NCBI RefSeq assembly: GCF_029080175.1
Contig: NZ_JARFJC010000029.1
DNA: 64,000 nt
Origin: Luteipulveratus flavus
Lineage (GTDB): Bacteria; Actinomycetota; Actinomycetes; Actinomycetales; Dermatophilaceae
Direction: 5' to 3' (one strand)
Numbering within the stretch: the first letter of the stretch is position 1; each line of letters begins with the position of its first letter. Made by a program: the position numbers and the translations under genes. The notes below the pieces were generated by a model. The model saw nothing but the letters and a program-made list of their open reading frames with translations. It was not told the DNA's origin and did no database searches. Positions 24,745 through 33,731 of this stretch are shown here, in pieces.

Positions 24745-27700
24745 GTGACCGCTGCCCTGACGCTGCTGACGCGGGTCGCCTACCAGGACGCGGAGATCGC
24801 GAGTCCTCAGCTGCGCCACCTGCTCGCTCTGCTCGCGCGCGACCTGCGTACCGGCGTGAGCACCCACCGCCTGGTCGACGGGCTGTGGCCGCAGGATCAG
24901 CCGGCGAACCCGCCCAAGGCCGTGCAGGTGCTGGTGTCCCGCGCCCGGTCCCAGCTCGGTCACGACACGATCGTGAGCACTCCCACGGGCTACCGCCTCT
25001 CGCTCGAACCCGATCAGGTCGACGTCGCAGACGCCGAGCGGTGTGCGACGGCCGCCTCACGAGCGGCGCGCGACGGGGACGCCGACGCCGCACAGGCCTA
25101 CGCGGAGGCGGGACTCGCGTACTGGAACGGCTCCGCCCTGGGAGGTGACGGCAGTGACGGCGCACTCGCGCAGGTCCGCGACGAGGCGCAGTCGACGTAC
25201 GACACCTTGTGCCGCGTGCACGCCATCGCGCTGTCGAGGGCCGGAGAGCACGACCGCGCGCTTCCTGCGCTGCTCGCCCTGCTGCAGGACCGTCCGCGCG
25301 ACGAGGAGCTGCTCGCCGCCCTCCTGCGCAGCGAGGCGGCCGTCAGCGGTCCGGCCAAGGCGTTGGAGCGATACGAGTCCTACCGGCGCAGCCTGCGCGA
25401 CCGGCTGGGCGCCGACCCCGGGCCGGCGCTCACTCAGGTCCACCGCGAGCTGCTCAGCAGTGACGCGCCGCAGGTGCGCACCGGCATCCCGCACGACCCG
25501 AACCCGCTGCTGGGTCGGCAGGCGGACGTCGCCGCCGTCACCCGCCTGGTCGGCACCTCCCGCGTCACCTCGATCGTCGGCGCCGGCGGCCTCGGCAAGA
25601 CGCGGCTCGCGTACGTCGTGAGCCGCGAGGCCCCACAACGGATCGTCCACCTGGTCGGACTCGCCGGCGTCTCCGCCGACGACGGCGTGCTCGGCGAGAT
25701 CGCCTCGGTCCTGGGGGTGCGTGACCCGCGGCTGCGCACCACCACCCTGCGACTCGCGGCCGCGCGCGACGTCGTCACCGGCATCGTCGAGGCGCTCGAG
25801 CCCGGGCCGGCCCTGCTCGTGCTGGACAACTGCGAGCACGTCATCGACGGCGTCGCCGAGGTCGTCCAGTCCCTGATCTCCCTCAGCCCCGACCTGCGGA
25901 TCCTCACGACGAGCCGAGCACCGCTGGGCATCAGCTCGGAGGCGGTGTACCTGCTGCCCGAGCTGGACGACCGCACGTCCGTCGACCTGTTCGTGCAGCG
26001 TGCTCGCGCCGCCCGCCCGGACGTCGAGCTGCCCGAGCACGAGGTCGAGGCGCTGTGCGCTCACCTGGACGGCCTGCCGCTGGCGGTAGAGCTCGCCGCG
26101 GCCCGCACCCGGGTCATGTCGGTCGCCGAGATCGAGCAGCGGCTGACCGACCGGTTCGCGCTCCTGCGCGGCGGCCCCCGGGACGCCCCGGAGCGGCACC
26201 GCACCCTCCAGGCCGTCATCGACTGGAGCTGGAACCTGCTGGACGAGCGCGACCAGTCCGCGCTCGCCGCCCTGTCCGTCTTCCCGGACGGGTTCACCCG
26301 GGAGGCCGCCGACCACGTGCTGGGCGCGTCCGAGGCCACGCTGGAGATCCTGGAGCAGCTGATCGGTCAGTCGCTGCTCAAGGTGTACGACGCGCCGCGC
26401 ACCACGCGCTTCCGGATGCTGGAGACCGTGCGGGAGTTCGGCGCCGTCCAGCTCGAGCGTCAGCACCGCACGGCACCGGTGCGGGCCGCGTACCTGGACT
26501 GGGCGGCGGCGTACGGCAAGGTGCAGGCGTGGACGATGTTCGGCCCCGACCAGATCGCCGCCACCACGCTGGTCCGCACGGAGCAGGACAACCTGCTCGC
26601 CGCGCTGCGGATGGCGCTGGAGCACGAGGACGCCCGGCGCGTGACGCCGATCTTCGCGGCGCTCGCGGGGCTGTGGACCGCCGAGTCGAACCACAACCGG
26701 GTGGTGGCGGTCGCGCCCGAGGTCGCCTGGGTGCTCTCGCACGACGGGCCGGACGAGACCGAGGTCGACACCAGACGACTGGCCCTCGTGCTGTGCGCGA
26801 CGAACACGTTGATGCTGTCGCGGCTGACCGCGACCCGCTCCCTCGCTGCCCTCAAGCGGCTGCCGCCGGCGGAGCCCGGGACCTTGATGAGCGCGTTCAG
26901 CACGTTGCTCCTGAACCTGCGGGAGATCCTGCAGCCGGACTCGCCGGTACTGCTGGCGTTCGTCCGCAGCGACGACGCGGTGCTCGGCGCAGCTGCCTCC
27001 AGCATGGCCGGCCAGCTCTGGGAGAACGAGGGCCGCGTCGCCGAGGCGCTGGAGATGAGCCGCGCGGCCGCCGTCCGCCTCCGCGACATCGACGCCCTCA
27101 GCCCCTGGCTGATCAGCAGCCAGCGAGTGAGCCTCGCCGAGCTCAGTGCCCACGTCGGCGACTACGACGCCGCCGTCCGCAACGCGCTGGAGGCGTTGCC
27201 GACCCTGGAGCAGCTCGGGGCCTGGTCCGACGTGAAGCAGCTGCGCTGGAACCTCGTGCTCGCCAGCCTCCAGCTGGGCGAGGTGGCGGAGGCCGAGCGG
27301 TGGTTCGATGAGGCGAGCGCTCAACCCGCCGAGGACCCGTTCGGGCTGGGCACGCTGAGTGCCGGGGTGCGCGCGGAGATCGACCTGGTCAAGGGTGACG
27401 TGGAGGCGGGACTGCTGGCGTGGCGCACGGTCGTCGACCGCGTCGCATCGGGCCTGCACGACTTCTTCATCACCGACCCGCCCGGCCTGGAACCGTGGAC
27501 GGTCGCCACCGAGTCCGTCGCCCTGGCCGCCCACGCGCGGGCGTACCGGCTCGACCAGGTGCCCGGCCTGGTCGACCACCTGATCGAGAAGATCCGGCTG
27601 CTGCTGAGCAGCCCGCTGCAGGAGCAGCACGCGGCGTTCCTCGACTTCCCCGTCACCGGCTGCGCGATCCGGGCGGTCGGCGCCTCGCTGCTCGATCCCG

Positions 27701-27924
27701 CGTACGACGACGAGCAGGCGGCTGTCGGCGCGCGGCTGGTGGCGCTGGCCGAGCGGTTCGCCTACCCGCGGACCCACCCGAGCATGACCCACCCGTTCGC
27801 GCAGGAGCGGGCCCGCGAACGCAGCAGGTCGGCGTACGACGAGGCGGTCTCGTCGTACGCCGACCTGACTCCCACCGCGGCGGCCGGTGTGGCCCTGGAG
27901 CTGGCTCAGACCTGCCGGCGGTAG
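24745..27924 (+). CDS. SARP/AfsR-like transcriptional regulator with NB-ARC ATPase domain
   Basis: A 1059-residue regulator. The N-terminus is an OmpR-type winged helix (about 1-90: LRHLLALLARDLRTGVSTHRLVDGLWP), then a bacterial transcriptional activation domain of TPR-like helices (about 95-245), then an STAND/NB-ARC ATPase with Walker A GAGGLGKTRLA (near residue 278) and Walker B ALLVLDNCEHV. A winged-helix LEQLIGQSLLKV and a long helical C-terminal sensor (about 580-1059) follow. Such proteins switch on secondary-metabolite or stress operons when a ligand or phosphorylation releases the ATPase. The start at GTG 24745 is favoured by its -10. The 3' end overlaps the convergent DrrB-like gene by 19 bp. 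No biosynthetic cluster is adjacent; the exporter is the obvious candidate target (inference). Confidence 0.87.
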   Translation: MTAALTLLTRVAYQDAEIASPQLRHLLALLARDLRTGVSTHRLVDGLWPQDQPANPPKAVQVLVSRARSQLGHDTIVSTPTGYRLSLEPDQVDVADAERCATAASRAARDGDADAAQAYAEAGLAYWNGSALGGDGSDGALAQVRDEAQSTYDTLCRVHAIALSRAGEHDRALPALLALLQDRPRDEELLAALLRSEAAVSGPAKALERYESYRRSLRDRLGADPGPALTQVHRELLSSDAPQVRTGIPHDPNPLLGRQADVAAVTRLVGTSRVTSIVGAGGLGKTRLAYVVSREAPQRIVHLVGLAGVSADDGVLGEIASVLGVRDPRLRTTTLRLAAARDVVTGIVEALEPGPALLVLDNCEHVIDGVAEVVQSLISLSPDLRILTTSRAPLGISSEAVYLLPELDDRTSVDLFVQRARAARPDVELPEHEVEALCAHLDGLPLAVELAAARTRVMSVAEIEQRLTDRFALLRGGPRDAPERHRTLQAVIDWSWNLLDERDQSALAALSVFPDGFTREAADHVLGASEATLEILEQLIGQSLLKVYDAPRTTRFRMLETVREFGAVQLERQHRTAPVRAAYLDWAAAYGKVQAWTMFGPDQIAATTLVRTEQDNLLAALRMALEHEDARRVTPIFAALAGLWTAESNHNRVVAVAPEVAWVLSHDGPDETEVDTRRLALVLCATNTLMLSRLTATRSLAALKRLPPAEPGTLMSAFSTLLLNLREILQPDSPVLLAFVRSDDAVLGAAASSMAGQLWENEGRVAEALEMSRAAAVRLRDIDALSPWLISSQRVSLAELSAHVGDYDAAVRNALEALPTLEQLGAWSDVKQLRWNLVLASLQLGEVAEAERWFDEASAQPAEDPFGLGTLSAGVRAEIDLVKGDVEAGLLAWRTVVDRVASGLHDFFITDPPGLEPWTVATESVALAAHARAYRLDQVPGLVDHLIEKIRLLLSSPLQEQHAAFLDFPVTGCAIRAVGASLLDPAYDDEQAAVGARLVALAERFAYPRTHPSMTHPFAQERARERSRSAYDEAVSSYADLTPTAAAGVALELAQTCRR

Positions 27925-28715
27925 CCCTTCACGGCGAGCGGCATGAAGATCGCCACGACCGCGAGGCACGCGAGCACCGCCCAGCCGACCTGTCCGGTGA
28001 CCTGACCCTCGTTCATCAGGTCGCGCAGCGCGGTCACGACGTGCGAGACCGGGTTGACGTTGACGAACGCCTCGAGCCAGCCGGGCAACGATGATGCCGG
28101 GACGAAGGCGTTGGACAGGAACGTCAGCGGGAACATGATCATCATCGACACGCCCTGCAGGCCCTGGGCCGACTTCATCACCGTGGCGAGCGCGGTGAAC
28201 ACCCACGCCAGCGACCAGGCGGTGAAGACGATCAGCAGCGTCGCCAGGACCAGACCGAACGGGTCCGGGCGGTAGCCCATCGCGATGCCGACGGCGAGCG
28301 TCATGACGGTGGCGACGACGTACCGGACGACATCGGCGAGGGCCGGTCCGGCGAGCGGCGCCACCCGCGACATCGGCAACGATCTGAACCGGTCGAAGAC
28401 GCCCTTCTCCATGTCCTCCCGCAGGGTCACGCCGGTGCCCATGCACGTGGTGAGCGCGGTCTGGGCCAGCAGGCCGGGTACGAGCAGCGGCAGGTACTTG
28501 CTGGTGCCGCCGGCGATCGCCCCGCCGAAGATGTAGCCGAACATCGGCGTGAACAGCAGCGGCTGGATCAGCACGTCGAAGAACTGCTCCGGGTTGCGGC
28601 GCATCTTCTGCAGCGCCCGGCCGGCCATCAGCCAGCTCTGCCGGATCGTCTCCAGGACGCTGACGTGGGACTTCAGGGCGGGCGCGGCCGGTCCGGTGGT
28701 GGTGACGGCGCTCAT
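27906..28715 (-). CDS. ABC transporter permease, DrrB type
   Basis: A 269-residue ABC-2 family permease with six predicted helices. The family segment LREDMEKGVFDRFRSLPMSR between helices 2 and 3 and PLTFLSNAFVPASSLPGWLEAFVNVNPVSHVV near the C-terminus match daunorubicin/doxorubicin-resistance DrrB proteins. It partners the ATPase encoded directly upstream (ATGA overlap 28712-28715) to export drugs or lipids. The 3' end overlaps the end of the SARP gene on the other strand. Confidence 0.9.
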   Translation of the reverse strand: MSAVTTTGPAAPALKSHVSVLETIRQSWLMAGRALQKMRRNPEQFFDVLIQPLLFTPMFGYIFGGAIAGGTSKYLPLLVPGLLAQTALTTCMGTGVTLREDMEKGVFDRFRSLPMSRVAPLAGPALADVVRYVVATVMTLAVGIAMGYRPDPFGLVLATLLIVFTAWSLAWVFTALATVMKSAQGLQGVSMMIMFPLTFLSNAFVPASSLPGWLEAFVNVNPVSHVVTALRDLMNEGQVTGQVGWAVLACLAVVAIFMPLAVKGYRRQV

Positions 28716-29731
28716 CGGGTCACCTCCATGGGGTCGAGCCGCTCGTCGGCAGCGCGGGTGTCGTGGTCGTCGTCGGCCTCGCCCTCGGCGCGGTCGCTCA
28801 CGTGCTCGCCGGTCAGGGCGAGGAAGACCTCGTCCAGGGTCGGCTGCTCGACCTGTACGGCCGCGACGCTGATGTCGTTGCGCCGCAACGCGATCAGCGC
28901 CTCGGCCGCCTCGTCCGGACGGTTGAGCGGGACGGTCAGGCGAGCCGACTCGGGCGTCCGGTTCGCCGTACGCCCGAGGGCCTGGGCGACCGAGCGCGCG
29001 GCGGCGTCCATGTCGACCGGGTCCGACAGCTGCACCGACAGCGTGGAGCTGCCGACGGACGCCTTGAGCTCCCCCGAGGTGCCCTCCGCGACCTTGCGGC
29101 CCCGGTCGATGACGGCGATGCGGTCGGCCAGCTGGTCCGCCTCGTCGAGGTACTGCGTGGTGAGCAGGATCGTCGAGCCCTGCGCGACCAGGTCGCGGAT
29201 CGTGTCCCACATCTGGCCGCGGGTGCGCGGGTCCAGGCCGGTGGTCGGCTCGTCGAGGAAGATCAGCGGCGGCTGGGCGATGAGACTCGAGGCGAGGTCC
29301 AGCCGGCGGCGCATACCACCGGAGAACTTCTCCAGCGTCCGCGTCGCCGCGTCGGTCAGACCGAAGCGTTCGAGCAGGTCGTCGGCGGTCCGGTCGGCCT
29401 GCTTGCTGGACTGCCCGTAGATCCGGGCGAACAGCCGCAGGTTCTCGCGGGCGGTGAGCTTCTCGTCGACGGACGCGTACTGACCGGTCACGCCGATCAG
29501 CTGACGCACCTGGTGCGGCTCCCGACGGACGTCGACGCCGAAGATCTGCGCCTCCCCCTCGTCAATGCGCAGCAGGGTGGCCAGCATCCGCAGCATCGTG
29601 GTCTTGCCGGCGCCGTTCGGGCCGAGGACCCCGTAGACCTCGCCCTGGTGGACCTGCAGGTCGATCCCGTCGACGGCACGCAGGTCCTTGAACTGCTTCA
29701 CCAGCCCGGTGGCATGCACGGCCAGCGTCAT
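28712..29731 (-). CDS. ABC transporter ATPase, DrrA type
   Basis: A 339-residue ATPase. Walker A GPNGAGKTTMLRML (near residue 40), Q-loop GVTGQYASVDEKLTARENL, signature FSGGMRRRLDLASSL, Walker B LIFLDEPTTGLD and the switch His region TTQYLDEAD are present. The long C-terminal extension (about 230-339) ending in the DrrA-like VEQPTLDEVFLALTGEH matches the drug-export subfamily; the last ~25 residues are acidic and variable. Coupled to the permease gene by a 4-nt overlap. Confidence 0.93.
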   Translation of the reverse strand: MTLAVHATGLVKQFKDLRAVDGIDLQVHQGEVYGVLGPNGAGKTTMLRMLATLLRIDEGEAQIFGVDVRREPHQVRQLIGVTGQYASVDEKLTARENLRLFARIYGQSSKQADRTADDLLERFGLTDAATRTLEKFSGGMRRRLDLASSLIAQPPLIFLDEPTTGLDPRTRGQMWDTIRDLVAQGSTILLTTQYLDEADQLADRIAVIDRGRKVAEGTSGELKASVGSSTLSVQLSDPVDMDAAARSVAQALGRTANRTPESARLTVPLNRPDEAAEALIALRRNDISVAAVQVEQPTLDEVFLALTGEHVSDRAEGEADDDHDTRAADERLDPMEVTR

Positions 29732-29874
29732 GGTGGGCTCCTTCCTGGGACAGCGGGTGTGCAACTGCCCAGCAGCCTGCCGCGGCTCGCCTTCAGCCCG
29801 GTTTCACCTCGGTTTCAGCCGGCTCTCCGCTGCCCGGACCGCCGGGCCGAGTGCGCGTGTCCCGCGCCTCCCGT

Positions 29875-29942
29875 CTGGCCGAGTGCGCGTGTCCTGTCAC
29901 CGTTCCGGGCGGAACGGTGACAGGACACGCGCACTCGGCCAG
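29875..29942. terminator. 32-bp perfect hairpin downstream of ilvBNC
   Basis: A perfect inverted repeat (29875-29906 with 29911-29942, 4-nt loop). An 18-nt piece of its arm (GGCCGAGTGCGCGTGTCC) also occurs as a direct copy at 29845-29862. Lying between the ilvC stop and the DrrA start on the same strand, it is well placed to terminate the ilvBNC transcript; it is far longer than a terminator needs to be. Confidence 0.7.
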
Positions 29943-29945
29943 GAA

Positions 29946-29999
29946 GGGAGGGAGGGAGGGAGGGGTGGAAAGGGAGGGAGGGGTGGCAAGGGAGGCGGG
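29946..29999 (+). repeat. Polypurine G-run tract with quadruplex potential
   Basis: Five G-runs separated by single A (GGGAGGGAGGGAGGGAGGGG, 29946-29965) begin the tract. A second set of runs (29972-29999) follows after GTGGAAA-type spacers. The plus strand meets the simple G-quadruplex pattern. The ilvBNC transcript would carry the C/U-rich complement just before the 32-bp hairpin. The rest of the 330-nt gap shows no gene. Confidence 0.65.
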
Positions 30000-30061
30000 A
30001 CGGACGGCGGCCGGTCACCTCGGGGAGAGGTGACCGGCCGCGCGTACGGGCTGGGAGTGGC

Positions 30062-31096
30062 TCAGCGGGCCGAGGAGCCCTCGACGTAGTCGGCGTCGTT
30101 GACGTCGTCCTTGATCCAGCTCATCAGACCGCGCAGCTCCTTGCCGGTGGCCTCGATCGGGTGCTGGGCGGCCTTCTCACGGAAGGCCTTGAACTCGGGC
30201 GCGCCGGCGTCCTGGTCGTCGATGAAGCGCTTCGCGAACGTGCCGTCCTGGATGTCGGCGAGCACGGCCTTCATGTTCTCCTTGACGTGCTCGTCGATGA
30301 CGCGCGGCCCGGAGACGTAGTCGCCGTACTCGGCCGTGTCGGAGACCGACCAGCGCTGCTTGGCGATGCCGCCCTCGACCATCAGGTCGACGATGAGCTT
30401 CAGCTCGTGCAGGCACTCGAAGTAGGCGACCTCCGGCTGGTAGCCGGCCTCGACGAGCGTCTCGAACCCGTACTGGACCAGCTGCGAGGCGCCACCGCAC
30501 AGGACCGACTGCTCACCGAACAGGTCGGTCTCGGTCTCCTCCTTGAACGTGGTCCGGATGCCGCCGGCGCGCAGGCCGCCGATCGCCTTGGCGTACGACT
30601 TCGCCAGCTCGAACGCCGACCCGGACGCGTCCACCTCGACGGCGACGAGCACGGGCACTCCTCGCCCGTCGACGTACTCGCGGCGAACCAGGTGGCCCGG
30701 ACCCTTCGGCGCGACCATCGCGACGTCGACGCCCTGCGGCGGCGTGATGTAGCCGTACCGGATGTTGAAGCCGTGGCTGAAGAACAGCGCGTTGCCCGGC
30801 TTGAGGTGCGGCTCGATCTCGGCGGCGTACAGCGTGCGCTGCACCTGGTCCGGCGCGAGGATCATCACCAGGTCGGACTCCTGGACGGCCTCGGCCACGG
30901 TGACCACTCGCAGGCCCTCGGCCTCGGCCTTGGCGCGCGAGCTCGAGCCATCCTTGAGACCGACCCGTACGTCGACGCCCGAGTCCCGCAGGTTGAGGGC
31001 GTGCGCGTGCCCCTGGCTGCCGTACCCGATGACGGCGACCTTGCGCCCCTGGAGGATCGACAGGTCGGCGTCGTCGTCGTAGAACATCTCGGCCAC
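30062..31096 (-). CDS. ilvC: Ketol-acid reductoisomerase
   Basis: A 344-residue class I enzyme that isomerises and reduces acetolactate or acetohydroxybutyrate with NADPH and magnesium. VIGYGSQGHAHALNLRDSGVDV binds cofactor; MVAPKGPGHLVRREY, DLFGEQSVLCGGASQLVQ and the C-terminal AYFECLHELKLIVDLMVEGG with SDTAEYGDYVSGPR supply metal and substrate ligands. Third gene of ilvB-ilvN-ilvC, 38 nt after ilvN with its own ribosome binding site (AAGGAG-like). Confidence 0.97.
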   Translation of the reverse strand: MAEMFYDDDADLSILQGRKVAVIGYGSQGHAHALNLRDSGVDVRVGLKDGSSSRAKAEAEGLRVVTVAEAVQESDLVMILAPDQVQRTLYAAEIEPHLKPGNALFFSHGFNIRYGYITPPQGVDVAMVAPKGPGHLVRREYVDGRGVPVLVAVEVDASGSAFELAKSYAKAIGGLRAGGIRTTFKEETETDLFGEQSVLCGGASQLVQYGFETLVEAGYQPEVAYFECLHELKLIVDLMVEGGIAKQRWSVSDTAEYGDYVSGPRVIDEHVKENMKAVLADIQDGTFAKRFIDDQDAGAPEFKAFREKAAQHPIEATGKELRGLMSWIKDDVNDADYVEGSSAR

Positions 31097-31134
31097 GGTG
31101 GAACTCCTTGTGTTGATGGTTGAGTCGGGCGGGG

Positions 31135-31647
31135 TCAGGCGGAACGGAGGGCGCGGTCGGTGATGGAGCGCGGCCCGCGCCCCATCGCGATCACGCCGGA
31201 CTGCACCAGCTCGCGGACGCCGTACGGCTCCAGCGCCGCGAGGAACGCGTCGACCTTGTCGCGGTGGCCGGTCGTCTGGATGATCACCGAGTCGGGGGCC
31301 ATGTCGACCACGTTGGCGCGAAAGACGTCGACGAGCTGCAAGATCTGGCTGCGGGCCACGGCGTCGCAGCGCACCTTGATCAGCAGCACCTCGCGCTGGA
31401 CGGACGCGCCCTCCTCGAGCTCGACGACCTTGAGCACCTCGACGAGCTTGTTCAGCTGCTTGGTCACCTGCTCCAGGGCGATGGACTCGACGTCGACCAC
31501 GATGGTCATCCGTGAGATCTCCGGGTGCTCGGTCGGGCCGACTGCGAGCGAGTGGATGTTGAAGCCACGCCGCGAGATCAGGCCCGAGATGCGCGCGAGC
31601 ACACCGGGCTTGTCCTCGACCAGCACGGACAGGGTGTGTGAGCTCAT
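31135..31647 (-). CDS. ilvN: Acetolactate synthase small (regulatory) subunit
   Basis: A 170-residue regulatory subunit that confers valine feedback on IlvB. The N-terminal ACT domain is read as SHTLSVLVEDKPGVLARISGLISRRGFNIHSLAVG, followed by MTIVVDVESIALEQVTKQLNKLVEV, and the C-terminal ALS_ss_C half runs to the end. The ATG at 31647 overlaps the ilvB stop (ATGA, 31644-31647), giving coupled, stoichiometric translation. Confidence 0.96.
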   Translation of the reverse strand: MSSHTLSVLVEDKPGVLARISGLISRRGFNIHSLAVGPTEHPEISRMTIVVDVESIALEQVTKQLNKLVEVLKVVELEEGASVQREVLLIKVRCDAVARSQILQLVDVFRANVVDMAPDSVIIQTTGHRDKVDAFLAALEPYGVRELVQSGVIAMGRGPRSITDRALRSA

Positions 31648-33578
31648 CGGGCTGCCCCCTCTTCGGTTGTTCCCCGGCGAGGCTCCTCCTCCGGCCGGGG
31701 TCGCAGGCTCCCCCGGTCCGGCATCGTCTCCTCGCTCGCCTCGTCGTCCTCGCGGTCCCACACGGGGGTCATCGCGCGGGCGATCGTCACCTGGTCGTTG
31801 CTGACACCGGCCGGCACCATCGGCCAGACCATCGCGTCACGCTCGACGACGAAGTCGATGACGACGGGACGGTCGTTGATCTCCAGCGCCTGCTGAATCG
31901 TCGCGTCGACGTCCTCGGGCCGCTCGCAGCGCAGCCCGACGCAGCCGTACGCGTCCGCCAGCTTGACGAAGTCCGGCACGCGGCTGCCGCCGGCCGCGGT
32001 GTGCAGGTCGGTGTTGGAGTAGCGCTCGTTGTAGAAGAGCGTCTGCCACTGGCGCACCATGCCGAGGCTGGAGTTGTTGATGACCGCGACCTTGATCGGG
32101 ATGTTGTTGATGACGCAGGTCGCGAGCTCCTGGTTGGTCATCTGGAAGCAGCCGTCGCCGTCGATCGCCCAGACCACCCGGTCGGGCTCGGCAGCCTTGG
32201 CACCCATCGCGGCCGGCACCGAGTAGCCCATCGTGCCGAGGCCGCCGGAGTTCAGCCAGGCGTTCGGTCGCTCGTACTGCACGAACTGCGCCGCCCACAT
32301 CTGGTGCTGGCCGACGCCGGCGACGTACGTCGCCTCCGGACCGGTCAGCGCGCCGATCCGCTCGATGACGTACTGCGGTGCGAGGGCGCTCTCGTCCTCG
32401 GGCGCGGTGTACCCCAGCGGGTACGTCCGCTTCCAGCCGGCCGTGGTCTCGCGCCAGGCGCGGTAGTCACCGCCGCGACCGGCGTCGATGTCCTCGCGCA
32501 GCACGGTCAGCAGGTCGCGGACGACCTCCTTGCAGTCCCCCACGATGGGCACGTCCGCGACGCGGTTCTTGGAGATCTCCGCCGGGTCGATGTCGGCGTG
32601 GATCACCTTCGCCAGCGGGGCGAACGAGGACAGCTCGCCCGTGACGCGGTCGTCGAACCGGGTGCCGAGCGCGATGAGCAGGTCGGACTTCTGCAGCGCC
32701 GTGACCGCAGCGACCGAGCCGTGCATGCCGGGCATCCCCAGGTGCAGCTCGTGACTGTCCGGCACCGCGCCGCGCGCCATCAGCGTGGTGACCACCGGGA
32801 TCTGCGTCAGCTCGACGAGCTCGCGCAGCACCTCACTGGCCTCGGCACGGATGACGCCGCCGCCGACGTACAGCACCGGGTTCCTCGCCTGCCGGATGAG
32901 CGCGGCGGCGGCCTTGATCTGCTTGTGGTGCGGGCGGGTCACCGGCCGATAGCCCGGCAGGTCGATCTCCGGCGGCCACGCGAACGTCGTCGTGGCCGTC
33001 AGGGCGTCCTTGGTGATGTCGACGAGCACCGGTCCGGGGCGTCCGGTCGAGGCGACATGGAACGCCTCGGCGAGCGCCCGCGGGATGTCCGCCGCGTCGG
33101 TGACCAGGTAGTTGTGCTTGGTGATCGGCATCGTGATGCCGCGGATGTCGGCTTCCTGGAAGGCGTCCGTACCGATCACGCGCGAGGCGACCTGGCCGGT
33201 GATCGCGACCATCGGCACGGAGTCCATGTACGCGTCGGCGAGCGGAGTCACCAGGTTGGTGGCACCCGGGCCGCTGGTCGCCATGCAGACGCCGACCGCG
33301 CCGGTCGCCGCGGCGTACCCGGTCGCGGCGTGACCAGCGCCCTGCTCGTGGCGGACGAGGACGTGCCGCACCTTCACCGAGTCCAGCAACGGGTCGTACG
33401 CGGGCAGGATCGCGCCGCCGGGGATGCCGAAGACCGTGCCTACCTCGAGCGCCTCCAGGGAGAGGACGAGGCTCTGCGCGCCGGTGACGGTGCGCTCCCT
33501 GGGGCTGGGGCGGGCTGCCAGGTCGGCTGGCGTGGGCGGCCGCGACGCTGCTGCTGCAGCTGTCGTCGTCTCGGTCAC
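31644..33578 (-). CDS. ilvB: Acetolactate synthase large (catalytic) subunit
   Basis: A 644-residue ThDP enzyme making acetolactate and acetohydroxybutyrate, the first common branched-chain step. The active-site Glu region ALEVGTVFGIPGGAILPAYDPL, the ATSGPGATNLVTPLADAYMDS segment, the FAD/central domain, and the ThDP-Mg motif IDGDGCFQMTNQELATCVINNIPIKVAVINN are present. The start is GTG at 33578. The C-terminal ~45 residues are acidic and arginine-rich (EDDEASEETMPDRGSLRPRP and beyond), poorly conserved in style, and are encoded partly by a dispersed repeat (31682-31728), suggesting the tail was altered by repeat insertion. Confidence 0.96.
   Translation of the reverse strand: MTETTTAAAAASRPPTPADLAARPSPRERTVTGAQSLVLSLEALEVGTVFGIPGGAILPAYDPLLDSVKVRHVLVRHEQGAGHAATGYAAATGAVGVCMATSGPGATNLVTPLADAYMDSVPMVAITGQVASRVIGTDAFQEADIRGITMPITKHNYLVTDAADIPRALAEAFHVASTGRPGPVLVDITKDALTATTTFAWPPEIDLPGYRPVTRPHHKQIKAAAALIRQARNPVLYVGGGVIRAEASEVLRELVELTQIPVVTTLMARGAVPDSHELHLGMPGMHGSVAAVTALQKSDLLIALGTRFDDRVTGELSSFAPLAKVIHADIDPAEISKNRVADVPIVGDCKEVVRDLLTVLREDIDAGRGGDYRAWRETTAGWKRTYPLGYTAPEDESALAPQYVIERIGALTGPEATYVAGVGQHQMWAAQFVQYERPNAWLNSGGLGTMGYSVPAAMGAKAAEPDRVVWAIDGDGCFQMTNQELATCVINNIPIKVAVINNSSLGMVRQWQTLFYNERYSNTDLHTAAGGSRVPDFVKLADAYGCVGLRCERPEDVDATIQQALEINDRPVVIDFVVERDAMVWPMVPAGVSNDQVTIARAMTPVWDREDDEASEETMPDRGSLRPRPEEEPRRGTTEEGAAR
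31682..31728. repeat. Dispersed 47-nt repeat, copy 1 (inside ilvB 3' end)
   Basis: GCTCCTCCTCCGG-CCGGGG-TCGCAGGCTC-CCCCGGTCCG-GCATCGTC matches 60872-60918 at 42 of 47 positions. Here it encodes part of the IlvB C-terminal tail. Confidence 0.7.
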
Positions 33579-33630
33579 GGTCGGTCACCGCTTTCGGTCA
33601 CGGTTGGCGGATATGGCGTTGTCCGGGCAC

Positions 33631-33663
33631 AAAAAAACCCTCAGCCGGTGACGGCATTGAGGG
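33631..33663 (-). terminator. Attenuator terminator upstream of ilvB
   Basis: On the minus strand CCCTCA...TGAGGG (33658-33663 with 33638-33643) plus an inner CCGT/GCCG-type extension form a 10-bp stem with a 2-nt bulge and 4-nt loop, directly followed by TTTTTTT (33637-33631). It lies 24 nt after the leader peptide stop and 53 nt before the ilvB start, so read-through is needed for ilvBNC expression. Confidence 0.85.
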
Positions 33664-33686
33664 CTGGCGCGCGAGCTGACCGGTCG

Positions 33687-33725
33687 TCAGCAGGCGCGCC
33701 TGGGAAGTACGAGAATTCGTGCCAC
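33687..33725 (-). CDS. ilvBNC leader peptide (branched-chain attenuator)
   Basis: A 12-codon ORF reading (V/M)ARILVLPRRAC, with codons ATT CTC GTA CTT for Ile-Leu-Val-Leu, senses all three branched-chain amino acids. It starts with GTG just 6 nt after the -10, so the leader transcript is itself leaderless. A hairpin GCTGAC/GTCAGC (33675-33691) covers the stop codon, and the U-tract terminator follows. The closely similar ending with the cimA leader (Cys then stop) is notable. Confidence 0.85.
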   Translation of the reverse strand: MARILVLPRRAC

Positions 33726-33731
33726 GCCCCC

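Noticed and set aside
25057..28446. A very long open frame (over 1100 codons) antisense to the SARP gene
   Set aside because: It is a by-product of high third-position GC; its translation is Arg/Gly/Asp/Val-rich low complexity with no motif, while the plus strand encodes a clear multi-domain protein.
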